DNA from: Fen-999 sp035654135
Lineage (GTDB): Bacteria > Pseudomonadota > Gammaproteobacteria > Burkholderiales > Rhodocyclaceae
Reading direction: 5' to 3'
Assembly: GCA_035654135.1 (NCBI GenBank)
Contig: DASRXN010000089.1
Coordinates: 1-8,785 of the forward strand
Length of the DNA: 8,785 bases
In this document: positions 1 through 7,440 of the stretch, piece by piece
How positions within the stretch are numbered: the first letter of the stretch is position 1
How the letters are laid out: the number at the start of each line of letters is the position of its first letter
Position numbers and translations under genes: made by a program
The notes under the pieces: generated by a model
What the model saw: the letters and a program-made list of their open reading frames with translations, nothing else
Databases searched by the model: none
Told to the model about the DNA's origin: nothing

Positions 1-2
1 GC

Positions 3-1526
<1,524 letters not shown>

Positions 1527-1560
1527 CCGGCTCCGCCAGAGTCGGGGATAATCCGGCTCC

Positions 1561-2166
1561 ATGCGTACTTACCTGCTTCTCCTTTGCGGGCTGCTGCCCG
1601 CCTCCGCCCTGGCCTCCGGCATCGACCAGTTCAAGGCCTTCCTCGAAACGACCAAACACGCCCGCGGCAGTTTCGCGCAGAGCGTTGCCGGCAAGGCCGG
1701 GCGCAAGCCGCAGCAGTCGGCCGGCTTCTTCGCCTTTGCCCGGCCCGGCAAGTTTCGCTGGAGCTACGAAAAGCCATATCAGCAGCTCCTGGTCAGCGAT
1801 GGCCAGAAGCTCTGGAGCTACGACCCCGACCTCAACCAGGTCACGGTGAGAAAGCTTGGCAAGGCGCTCGGCTCCAGCCCGGCGGCGCTCCTGGCCGGCG
1901 ATGCGCTGGAAGAAAACTTCGTCCTCGCGGAAGGCGACGCCGTCGACGGTTTCGAGTTCGTCGATGCGACGCCGAAAGCCAAGGACGGCACCTTCGAACG
2001 CGTGCGCATCGGCTTCAAGGACAAGTTGCCGCGCGTCATGGAAGTGCGCGATAATTTCGGTCAGACGACGACGCTATTGTTGAATCAGTTCGAGGTCAAT
2101 GGCGCCTTGCCGGCCGACGTATTCCGCTTCACGCCGCCCAAGGGTGCCGACGTCGTCGGCGAGTGA
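1561..2166 (+). CDS. lolA: Outer-membrane lipoprotein carrier protein LolA
   Basis: Periplasmic chaperone that takes lipoproteins from the LolCDE transporter in the inner membrane and delivers them to LolB at the outer membrane. The 201-residue product has the usual family length. Residues 1-18 form a signal peptide (MRT, a Leu-rich core, then ASALAS). The mature protein starts with the typical LolA pattern: IDQFKAFLETTKHARGSF at residues 21-38, then FAFARPGKFRWSYEKPYQQ and the DGQKLWSYDPDLNQVTVRK strand. The start is set by the signal peptide; the ribosome binding site is weak. The gene sits 34 bases after ftsK and is probably cotranscribed or driven from the short gap. In many relatives rarA follows lolA; here it does not. 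Confidence 0.95.
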   Translation: MRTYLLLLCGLLPASALASGIDQFKAFLETTKHARGSFAQSVAGKAGRKPQQSAGFFAFARPGKFRWSYEKPYQQLLVSDGQKLWSYDPDLNQVTVRKLGKALGSSPAALLAGDALEENFVLAEGDAVDGFEFVDATPKAKDGTFERVRIGFKDKLPRVMEVRDNFGQTTTLLLNQFEVNGALPADVFRFTPPKGADVVGE

Positions 2167-2241
2167 GCACGGCCCCGGCCAACCTCCCGGGCCATGAACG
2201 GGTCATCAAGAAACCAGCAGTAGTCGATGTTGAACCTCAAC

Positions 2242-2246
2242 GGAGG
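2242..2246 (+). promoter_or_regulatory. Strong Shine-Dalgarno for the 2255 gene
   Basis: GGAGG lies 8 bases before the ATG at 2255 and fixes that start. Just upstream, 2229-2241 contains a small inverted repeat (GTTGA, 3-base loop, TCAAC), too weak to call an operator. No convincing -35/-10 pair was seen in the 88-base gap after lolA. Confidence 0.8.
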
Positions 2247-2254
2247 AAACAGAC

Positions 2255-2749
2255 ATGGCCATTGGCAACCGCAACGGAAGTGGATTCGTATCGCGTTACT
2301 CGTTTCTTGCGTGCGTATCGTTTGTCCTGCCCGGCGTTGCGCTGGCCGAGCCGCCGACGCTCTTCGGCGATCTTGAGCCGCTGAGTCCGGAGAAGTTGTC
2401 CAGGGAACAGCTTGAACAACTGATGACCGGCGCCAAGATGAGCCAAAAGGTGGCGTCCACCGGCAGTACCCGTTACTGGACCAATGACAAGGATGGTGCT
2501 TTCGTCATCTCGAGCGACAACCGCGGAGCGCTTGGCGGGGTCTCGTATCTGAGCACGGGGGCTGCGACTGCCCCGGGGAAGTGGCACATTTCGCCTGACG
2601 GCCGCTACTGCGTCACCATCGAATGGAAAAAGATTCCAACGGAAGACTGGTGCCGGTATGTGTTCAAGACCACCGAAGGCTATTTCGGCTCGAGGTCTGA
2701 CACGAATCGGGCCGAGAAGGTATTTCGGCTCTGGATCAACGGCAATTGA
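2255..2749 (+). CDS. Secreted protein of unknown function (possibly DUF995-like)
   Basis: 164 residues. Residues 1-31 look like a signal peptide: a basic N-terminus with Arg6 and Arg14, a hydrophobic stretch about 16-30, and an ALA-E cleavage site after 31. The predicted mature protein is therefore periplasmic or secreted. Near the C-terminus is the pattern GKWHISPDGRYCV, with a second Cys 14 residues later (Cys119 and Cys133), which could form a disulfide. The W-x(5)-G-x-x-C pattern resembles DUF995-type proteins, but I offer this only as a lead. The start is well supported by a GGAGG ribosome binding site. The gene lies 88 bases after lolA, and its 3' end overlaps the convergent DUF1304 gene by 14 bases, so there is no room for a separate terminator between the two. 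Confidence 0.75.
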   Translation: MAIGNRNGSGFVSRYSFLACVSFVLPGVALAEPPTLFGDLEPLSPEKLSREQLEQLMTGAKMSQKVASTGSTRYWTNDKDGAFVISSDNRGALGGVSYLSTGAATAPGKWHISPDGRYCVTIEWKKIPTEDWCRYVFKTTEGYFGSRSDTNRAEKVFRLWINGN

Positions 2750-3098
2750 GCAGCACCAGCAGCATCGCCACCGCTGCCGGCACGGCCTGCACGAACAGGA
2801 TCTTCCGGCTGGCCGTCAGCGCGCCGTAGACACCGGCCACGATCACGCAGCCGAGGAAGAACAGCTTGATGGCGTTGCCCCCGGCGCCGAGCAGCAACCC
2901 CCAGATCAGCCCCGCGGCCAGAAAGCCGTTGTAGAGGCCCTGATTGGCCGCCAGGGCCTTCGAGGCGCGCGCGAAATCCGGCGTCAGGCCGAAGGCCTTG
3001 ATGCCCCGCGGCTTGTCCCAGAAGAACATCTCCAGCACCATGAAGTAGAGATGAAGCAGCGCGACCAGCGTGACGGCGACGTTGGCAATCAGGGTCAT
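2736..3098 (-). CDS. DUF1304 family small membrane protein
   Basis: 120 residues, mostly hydrophobic, with about four membrane helices (roughly 3-23, 53-70, 76-95 and 99-117). It matches the DUF1304 pattern: HLYFMVLEMFFWDKPRG near residues 16-32, FGLTPDF at about 36-42, and ANQGLYNGFLAAGL at about 50-63. The molecular function of the family is not known. The ATG at 3098 is chosen because it follows a GGAG sequence by 8 bases and overlaps the hydrolase stop as ATGA, which implies translational coupling; the frame is open further upstream, but that extension lies inside the hydrolase gene. It is the last gene of the three-gene operon and runs into the opposing secreted-protein gene. Confidence 0.88.
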   Translation of the reverse strand: MTLIANVAVTLVALLHLYFMVLEMFFWDKPRGIKAFGLTPDFARASKALAANQGLYNGFLAAGLIWGLLLGAGGNAIKLFFLGCVIVAGVYGALTASRKILFVQAVPAAVAMLLVLLNCR

Positions 3099-3871
3099 GG
3101 TTGGTTCTCCAGCCAGGAGGAAACATAGTCGGCGACTTCTTCCCAATGGCTTTGCCCGATGGTGAAATGGGTGCGCCCGGGGAATTCCTTGAAGTCGGTC
3201 ACCGATCCGGGCCGCCGGTATCTGGCGAAGTTGCTGTGGTTCAAGGACGCCGGAATGATGTGGTCGTTGCCGCCGGCGATCATCAATAGCGGTGCGCCGG
3301 GCTTGCGGAAATCGATGCGCGCGGTGGCTGTCAGCGACTCCGCCGGAACGCGGCGCGACTCCGGCACGACCAGAGTTTCATACGCAGCCTGCTGCTCTGC
3401 CAAGGGCAGGGAATTGACGAACGCAAACTGAAATTGCTCGAAGGACATCGTCGCCGGTTGTCGCTTCGAGGCAAACGGGTTGATATGCCCCCAGTTGGCT
3501 TTGATGAAGGACCACTTGGTCGTGAATACACCCTGTGGCGGCGCGGAGTCGATGGCAACCGCCGCCGAGGCCAGCCCGCGCTGCAACAGGATCTGCGTGA
3601 TCAGGCCGCCCATCGAGTGGCCGATCAGGATGGGCTTTTCGCCGAGCGCCTTGATGATGCCTGACAGATGCTCCAGCACCGCCGTCAGCGTCAAAGCTGC
3701 CAGTTTCGGGTCCGGATGGTTTCGCCGCAATACCGCCACCGGCTGATCCCGCCCCGGCCAGGCCGGCGCCAGGCAATCGTAGCCGCTGGCGCGAAAGCGC
3801 CTGACCCACGGCTCCCAGCACGCGGGTGTCATGTACATGCCGTGGATGAAGACGATCTTCTTCGTTTTCAT
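3095..3871 (-). CDS. Alpha/beta hydrolase
   Basis: 258 residues with an alpha/beta-hydrolase layout and no signal peptide, so probably cytoplasmic. The oxyanion-loop HG is at residues 10-11 (KIVFIHGMYMTP). The nucleophile elbow GHSMG places the catalytic Ser at 86. The acid is probably Asp203 in AGGNDHIIP, and the catalytic His is His235 in GRTHFTIGQ. The triad is complete and correctly spaced, so an esterase- or lipase-like activity is likely; the substrate cannot be told. A GGGAG ribosome binding site (3878-3882) overlaps the stop of the upstream TMEM175-like gene and sits 6 bases before the ATG. The stop overlaps the start of the DUF1304 gene. The gene is therefore the middle member of a tight operon. 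Confidence 0.93.
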   Translation of the reverse strand: MKTKKIVFIHGMYMTPACWEPWVRRFRASGYDCLAPAWPGRDQPVAVLRRNHPDPKLAALTLTAVLEHLSGIIKALGEKPILIGHSMGGLITQILLQRGLASAAVAIDSAPPQGVFTTKWSFIKANWGHINPFASKRQPATMSFEQFQFAFVNSLPLAEQQAAYETLVVPESRRVPAESLTATARIDFRKPGAPLLMIAGGNDHIIPASLNHSNFARYRRPGSVTDFKEFPGRTHFTIGQSHWEEVADYVSSWLENQP

Positions 3872-3874
3872 GGC

Positions 3875-4462
3875 TCACTCCCGATTGAGTCCGGCAAGAG
3901 CATTCTCGATGCGTCGATCCGGCACCAGCCAGACCAGCGCCACCAGAACGTACAGAGCTTGCGACAGCCATGGCGACCAGAACGCCGTCGGTATCGCGAT
4001 GAGGTAGATCAGCGGCGACATCTTCCCCTTCCAGTCGCTGCCGACTGCCCTCTTCAACAAGGATTCGCGGCCTTGTGACGCGATGATGGTTTGTTGCAGT
4101 AGCCAGTAGGCAATGGCGGCCATCAGCAACACTACACCATAGATGGCCGAAGGCGCAGCGGCGAAATGATTTTCGCCCATCCAGCCCGTGGTGAAGGGGA
4201 ACAGCGACAGCCAGAACAACAGATGCAGGTTGGCCCACAGCATCGGTCCCGTCACCTTGTGTGACGTGTGCAGCATGTGGTGGTGGTTGTTCCAGTAGAT
4301 GCCGACGTAGACGAAGCTCAAGACGTAGCTCAGGAACACCGGAATCAACGGCGCCAGGGCATCGATGCTCTCGCCGTGCGGCACCTTGAGCTCCAGCACC
4401 ATGATGGTGATGATGATGGCGATCACACCGTCGCTGAACGCTTCGAATCTGCTCTTGCCCAT
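3875..4462 (-). CDS. TMEM175/DUF1211 family membrane protein (putative K+ channel)
   Basis: 195 residues with about six membrane helices. The N-terminus carries the family signature RFEAFSDGVIAI (Arg5, Phe9-Ser10-Asp11-Gly12) in helix 1. YWNNHHHMLH follows at the end of the second helix region, also typical of the family. Bacterial members with one six-helix repeat form tetrameric potassium-leak channels; that function is inferred here from the family only. The gene starts only 16 bases from the core site of the last attC of the array, so it has no room for its own upstream control region. It could be the first chromosomal gene after the array or part of a larger cassette that lost its attC. 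The following hydrolase begins 3 bases after its stop. Confidence 0.9.
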   Translation of the reverse strand: MGKSRFEAFSDGVIAIIITIMVLELKVPHGESIDALAPLIPVFLSYVLSFVYVGIYWNNHHHMLHTSHKVTGPMLWANLHLLFWLSLFPFTTGWMGENHFAAAPSAIYGVVLLMAAIAYWLLQQTIIASQGRESLLKRAVGSDWKGKMSPLIYLIAIPTAFWSPWLSQALYVLVALVWLVPDRRIENALAGLNRE

Positions 4463-4478
4463 TCAGGTCTCGCTCCCG

Positions 4479-4547
4479 GCCGAACGTTCAAGGTAACCGT
4501 CCTTGCGCGGCTTCATGCGCACGGTCCGGTTGACAGCAGGGTTGGGC
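4479..4547 (-). repeat. attC site of the DUF1697 cassette (last of the array)
   Basis: Read on the minus strand it starts with a perfect R'' box (GCCCAAC, 4547-4541) and ends with R' box GTTCGGC (4485-4479), which has one mismatch to GTTRRRY. Internal pairing: 4496-4500 with 4521-4525 (ACCGT/ACGGT) and 4504-4508 with 4517-4521 (TGCGC/GCGCA). The end of the site, TTGAAC followed by the core, matches many known attCs. It lies 15 bases after the DUF1697 stop. Confidence 0.85.
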
Positions 4548-4562
4548 GTCTTGGGGAATTGG

Positions 4563-5090
4563 CTACGCACTTAGCTCCACACAACGAGACATAGTGTTGA
4601 AGTTCCGAGTAGTCGCCGCAACCTTCAGCTTTCGCTCGAAAAAATTGTTGTTGAACTTCGAGTCGCTGTGTTTTGTGGCGTACAAGGTGTAGATACCATC
4701 GTTGACGACCCTCACACTATCGGGTGAAAAGTCGAGTTGGGACAGTTCTCCGGCTAGATGCGCTGTAGGAGGCACGGCGAGCAGAGAGAAGTACGTGCGA
4801 GAAGCCGCACTCAAGGGAAACGGATTGCCTTCCATGACTCGCTTGAGTTGACCGTGCGTCCGTGCGATCACGGCTATGTCGGCTCCAATTTCGCGGGCAA
4901 TGACATCATGTACGAGAGCTTGCACAGACACTTGATCGAGGGCCGACTTCGCAACGACGTTGCCGCTCTGGATGTATGTTTGCACATCCGACAGTCCGGA
5001 GTTGCTCAGGGCGGCGCGCAGTTCAGCCATCGGCACACGATTCTTGCCGGTGGGAGTAACACCCCGCAGAAAGATTGCGTAGTTCTTCAT
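4563..5090 (-). CDS. DUF1697 domain protein (cassette gene)
   Basis: 175 residues, the usual size for DUF1697, a cytoplasmic family of unknown biochemical role. Recognised from FLRGVTPTGKNRVPMAELR at residues 7-25, TYIQSGNVV at 38-46 and ATTRNFNT at 159-166. The start at 5090 is chosen because the family normally begins a few residues before LRG, and a GGAG sequence lies 4 bases upstream. The frame stays open further upstream through the degenerate attC, but that extension is probably not protein-coding in nature. It is the last cassette of the array, followed 15 bases later by the attC at 4479-4547. Confidence 0.9.
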   Translation of the reverse strand: MKNYAIFLRGVTPTGKNRVPMAELRAALSNSGLSDVQTYIQSGNVVAKSALDQVSVQALVHDVIAREIGADIAVIARTHGQLKRVMEGNPFPLSAASRTYFSLLAVPPTAHLAGELSQLDFSPDSVRVVNDGIYTLYATKHSDSKFNNNFFERKLKVAATTRNFNTMSRCVELSA

Positions 5091-5117
5091 TGCGCTCCAT
5101 GGCTCATGGATGAAGAC

Positions 5118-5207
5118 GCCCGACGTTCGAGTTGGGCCTCGCCGGCAGAAACGCTGGAATGCATTCCATTTGATTTCCACCTGGTCGGCGCCCGGCGCAT
5201 GTTACCC
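5118..5207 (-). repeat. Degenerate attC of the YdcZ cassette
   Basis: The R' side is recognisable: on the minus strand CTCGAAC is followed by GTCGGGC (5124-5118), one base off the GTTRRRY core in its GTT triplet. The best R'' is GGGTAAC at 5207-5201, which contains the YdcZ stop codon and has two mismatches. Between them lies a perfect 14-base palindrome TGGAATGCATTCCA (5154-5167), the likely hairpin tip. A second perfect core box, GTTGGGC on the plus strand at 5131-5137, lies only 6 bases from the R' side and forms a mini hairpin with it. Site limits are uncertain. Confidence 0.55.
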
Positions 5208-5651
5208 GCGGCGTACGGCCAAAAACACACCGACTGACATCAGAATCAGGCCGATAGACCTCTGCCAGGTGATGGCATGTACTGGAGCACCCAACAGGCC
5301 GAATTGGTCTATGGCCGCCATGGATATGAGCTGGCCCAGAAGTACAAAAGCCACGGCATTGCCCACGCCGAATTGTGGGGCAACCCAGGTGACGCTGAGG
5401 ACGTAAAAGGCTACGAAAACGCCGCCTAAGTAGAAATAGAACGGCAGCGATGTTTTCGGCAATGGCTTCAGGCCACCCTCTACGGCGAAAAGGAAGGCAA
5501 CAGAAATAGATAGCGCAACCAGAAATAAGACAGAGGCAGCGAACGCCGGGCTTCCGTACTTAGTGCCAAGAGTTGCGCTTAGCGCGGCCATAACAGGGAT
5601 ACCAATGCCGGTAGCAAGCATGAGACATGCGAAGAAGAATTGGTTTGCCAT
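5202..5651 (-). CDS. YdcZ/DUF606 family membrane protein (DMT superfamily, cassette gene)
   Basis: 149 residues with about five membrane helices, matching the DUF606 (YdcZ) branch of the drug/metabolite transporter superfamily. The N-terminal pattern GIGIPVMAALSATLG (15-29) and the C-terminal TWVAPQFGVGNAVAFVLLGQL (88-108), IDQFGLLGAP (114-123) and GLILMSVGVFLAVRRG (134-149) are characteristic. Substrate unknown; paired or half-size members often act as oligomers. The ATG at 5651 is chosen because it lies about 28 bases after the degenerate core site at 5680-5686 and gives the normal family N-terminus; the frame is open upstream through the attC. The TAA stop overlaps the presumed R'' box of its own attC. 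Confidence 0.85.
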   Translation of the reverse strand: MANQFFFACLMLATGIGIPVMAALSATLGTKYGSPAFAASVLFLVALSISVAFLFAVEGGLKPLPKTSLPFYFYLGGVFVAFYVLSVTWVAPQFGVGNAVAFVLLGQLISMAAIDQFGLLGAPVHAITWQRSIGLILMSVGVFLAVRRG

Positions 5652-5679
5652 TAGCTTCAACTGGTCGAAATTGGAGGGT

Positions 5680-5744
5680 GCATACCGTTCAAGGTAGTGC
5701 TTCAAGCGCCACTTTACTTGTAGAAGCACGCAACCGGGTTAGCG
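5680..5744 (-). repeat. Degenerate attC between the six-helix protein and YdcZ cassettes
   Basis: Minus-strand R'' is CGCTAAC (5744-5738), followed by CCGG as in neighbouring sites. The R' end TTGAAC plus GGTATGC (5686-5680) has two mismatches to the core consensus. The centre forms a hairpin: GTGCTTC at 5697-5703 pairs perfectly with GAAGCAC at 5723-5729. Position relative to the YdcZ start supports the call. The core-site decay suggests it is now poor or inactive as a recombination site. Confidence 0.6.
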
Positions 5745-5749
5745 GAGAA

Positions 5750-5799
5750 GAGCAACCATGCATAGTGAGAAGGGAACGGGGTCGACCGCATGGTTAGGC
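5750..5799 (-). repeat. Second attC-like structure next to 5680-5744
   Basis: The upstream gene stops inside a perfect R'' box, GCCTAAC (5799-5793 on the minus strand), which is where cassette genes often stop. A perfect 8-base inverted repeat (AACCATGC 5754-5761, GCATGGTT 5788-5795) flanks a 26-base loop. The matching R' box would be GTTGCTC (5756-5750), with two mismatches. It may be a truncated attC, or 5680-5799 may be one 120-base attC. Confidence 0.4.
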
Positions 5800-6354
5800 C
5801 GACGCCTTGGTGTGACGTCGTTTGGCATATGCGAACCAAAAAACCAGAGCCACCCCCGTGATTATTACGGCGGCAAGTAGAAGTTGAAACTGAGTTCGAT
5901 GCGCGAAGTGGTCTGGGCTCAGAAGGATGCCAACGGCAAATATGCCGCATTGGAGCAAAAGAAGAAGGCTGGCAATAATCGTTATGGCTATGACAGACAG
6001 GCGCCTTTGGGCGAAGCGAGCGCCGACCGCGAGCAGCCAGAGGGCAGTAATGTAGGGTATCGACAGGCCGATGAACTCGGATGTAGCTGCACCTGCAACG
6101 ACGCCTGCAATTAGCAACACACTCCACAAGGCGGTCTTGAGAATATCCTTAGTCGCCATGTTCATGAGTGTCGAGTCTGATGAGAGGACTCCTGCGAGCA
6201 AAAGACTGAGTCCAACAGTTCCTTGTGTTGCCGCAAAACCCCATCGTTGCCACATGACTTGATTGATGGTCAGCACAAGCAGAATGACGCCGACACCTAC
6301 AAGCACAATACGTGTGCGGGCATTCGGACCGGTCAGGAGCGAGTGGATACTCAT
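5794..6354 (-). CDS. Six-helix membrane protein of unknown function (cassette gene)
   Basis: 186 residues. I do not recognise the family. Hydrophobic segments at about 15-34, 39-57, 72-92, 97-115, 119-146 and 157-175 suggest six membrane helices. Short basic loops (RFAQRR near 113-118) and a basic tail (KRRHTK) place the C-terminus in the cytoplasm by the positive-inside rule. The ATG at 6354 lies only 3 bases after the R' core of the attC at 6358-6426, leaving no room for a normal ribosome binding site; the AGG inside the core GTTAGGC is 4 bases from the ATG and could serve in part. The next in-frame Met, residue 34, would remove the first helix, so 6354 is preferred. The TAA stop lies in an R''-type box. 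Confidence 0.75.
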   Translation of the reverse strand: MSIHSLLTGPNARTRIVLVGVGVILLVLTINQVMWQRWGFAATQGTVGLSLLLAGVLSSDSTLMNMATKDILKTALWSVLLIAGVVAGAATSEFIGLSIPYITALWLLAVGARFAQRRLSVIAITIIASLLLLLQCGIFAVGILLSPDHFAHRTQFQLLLAAVIITGVALVFWFAYAKRRHTKASA

Positions 6355-6357
6355 GAA

Positions 6358-6426
6358 GCCTAACGTTCAAAACGAGCGGCCTCGCGCGGCTTTTCGCGCG
6401 AGGTCCACTCGATTGATGGGTTGGGC
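6358..6426 (-). repeat. attC site of the EamA cassette
   Basis: Both core boxes are intact: R'' GCCCAAC (6426-6420) and R' GTTAGGC (6364-6358) on the minus strand. A strong hairpin forms from a perfect 9-base pair of arms, CCTCGCGCG (6380-6388) and CGCGCGAGG (6395-6403), extended by CGAG/CTCG. This is one of the best sites of the array and is probably functional. It starts 12 bases after the EamA stop. Confidence 0.93.
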
Positions 6427-6438
6427 GTCATCTGCGTT

Positions 6439-7272
6439 TCATTTCTCGCGAATCACGAGTCCGATTCCACCGAGTATTGCTACGGACGCCAAAGCGAGGC
6501 GCATGGTCGCTGACTCACCGAGGAAAACTATGCCACCAAGGGCCGCAATCACGGGAACACTGAGTTGCACTGTAGCGGCGTTGGTGGCTTTCAACACAGG
6601 CAATACGGTATACCAGATGGCGTAGCCTATCCCAGATGCCACTGCGCCCGATGCAATCGCGTATAACACTCCGGCGCTGTCCAGAAAAATGCCACGGTGC
6701 ATTAGGATGCCCAAAATTGCAGCAATGGGAACGGCACGCAGAAAATTCCCCGCCGTTACCCTGGTAGGGTCGCCTGCACCTTTTCCACGCAAGGAATAGA
6801 TGCCCCATGCAACTCCGGCACTCAACATCAAGAGTGAACCCGGCAGGGGTGGCGCAGATAGACCTGGTGACAATAGACCAATCAACCCTCCGAGGGCGAG
6901 GATAAGCCCTACAAGTTGTATGGTTCGCAAGCGTTCCCCCGCCCAAATACCATGGCCGATCATCGTTGCCTGAACCGCGCCAAAGAGCAGGAGTGCACCC
7001 GAGGACGCGGGCAGACTTACATATGCGAAGGAAAAGCCCGCCGCATAAACGAATAATGCAAATGCCGATGGCCAGTTGCCTCTGCCAGTTTGTGCGCTGT
7101 GACTTATTCGTACAACCAGCCAAAGCATTACTGCACCGGAGATCAGTCGGATTGTGGTAAAGCTTGCAGCGTCAATGCCGGTGTGTTTCAGGGCAGCACG
7201 GCACAGCAACGAATTGCAAGCAAATGCAATCATGGCCAATGACGTTAACGCGGCTATGCGTATATACGACAT
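6439..7272 (-). CDS. EamA family transporter (DMT superfamily, cassette gene)
   Basis: 277 residues, the usual length for a ten-helix EamA permease made of two tandem five-helix repeats. The first repeat begins TSLAMIAFACNSLLCRAAL, with the typical SFTTIRLISGAVML following. The repeat boundary is near GLIGLLSPGLSAPP, and the second repeat ends with LSVPVIAALGGIVFLGESATMR, the classic PVxAxLxGxxxLGE signature. It sits in the inner membrane and probably exports a small metabolite or drug; the substrate is unknown. The start at 7272 has GAG 6 bases upstream. An in-frame ATG at 7287 (5 residues longer), 11 bases after the attC core, is a possible alternative. Its own attC follows the stop by 12 bases. 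Confidence 0.92.
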   Translation of the reverse strand: MSYIRIAALTSLAMIAFACNSLLCRAALKHTGIDAASFTTIRLISGAVMLWLVVRISHSAQTGRGNWPSAFALFVYAAGFSFAYVSLPASSGALLLFGAVQATMIGHGIWAGERLRTIQLVGLILALGGLIGLLSPGLSAPPLPGSLLMLSAGVAWGIYSLRGKGAGDPTRVTAGNFLRAVPIAAILGILMHRGIFLDSAGVLYAIASGAVASGIGYAIWYTVLPVLKATNAATVQLSVPVIAALGGIVFLGESATMRLALASVAILGGIGLVIREK

Positions 7273-7298
7273 GGAATTCTCAGGCATCGGCTCTTGAC

Positions 7299-7376
7299 GC
7301 CCAACGCCCGGCATCAGCCGCGGATTTGCCGTAGCGAAGCGAAAGCAAATGCGTAGGCTGGATGCCATGGTTGGGT
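7299..7376 (-). repeat. attC site of the GST cassette
   Basis: R'' is ACCCAAC (7376-7370) and R' is GTTGGGC (7305-7299) on the minus strand, both fitting the consensus. Arms pair in steps: GGCATC 7310-7315 with GATGCC 7361-7366, AGCC 7316-7319 with GGCT 7356-7359, and ATTTGC 7324-7329 with GCAAAT 7345-7350. 64 bases separate it from the GST stop; I see no terminator in that stretch. Confidence 0.93.
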
Positions 7377-7440
7377 GTCATGTTCGTGCAGGCCTCCATA
7401 CACTAGATTCAAAATCCCCCAACAGCCTCGCGCTGGTCCC

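Noticed and set aside
1528..1560. Repeated CCGGCTCC and GATAAT before lolA as a promoter or operator
   Set aside because: Two short copies only, and no matching -35 element; not enough to call a site.
2172..2193. GC-rich imperfect hairpin after lolA as terminator
   Set aside because: Stem is only about 5 bases and there is no T run.
2681..2731. Exact 11-base direct repeat TATTTCGGCTC, 40 bases apart
   Set aside because: Falls in two different codon frames of the same gene, with no further copies; likely chance.
3378..4238. 286-codon minus-strand frame over the hydrolase and TMEM175-like genes
   Set aside because: Out of frame with both, which have clear family motifs; composition typical of a shadow frame.
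4530..4535. TTGACA on the plus strand as a -35 box
   Set aside because: It lies in the attC stem, no -10 follows at 16-18 bases, and the strand is opposite to all local genes.
4758..5237. 159-codon plus-strand frame opposite DUF1697
   Set aside because: Opposite a clear DUF1697 gene, no recognisable motifs, crosses the cassette junction.
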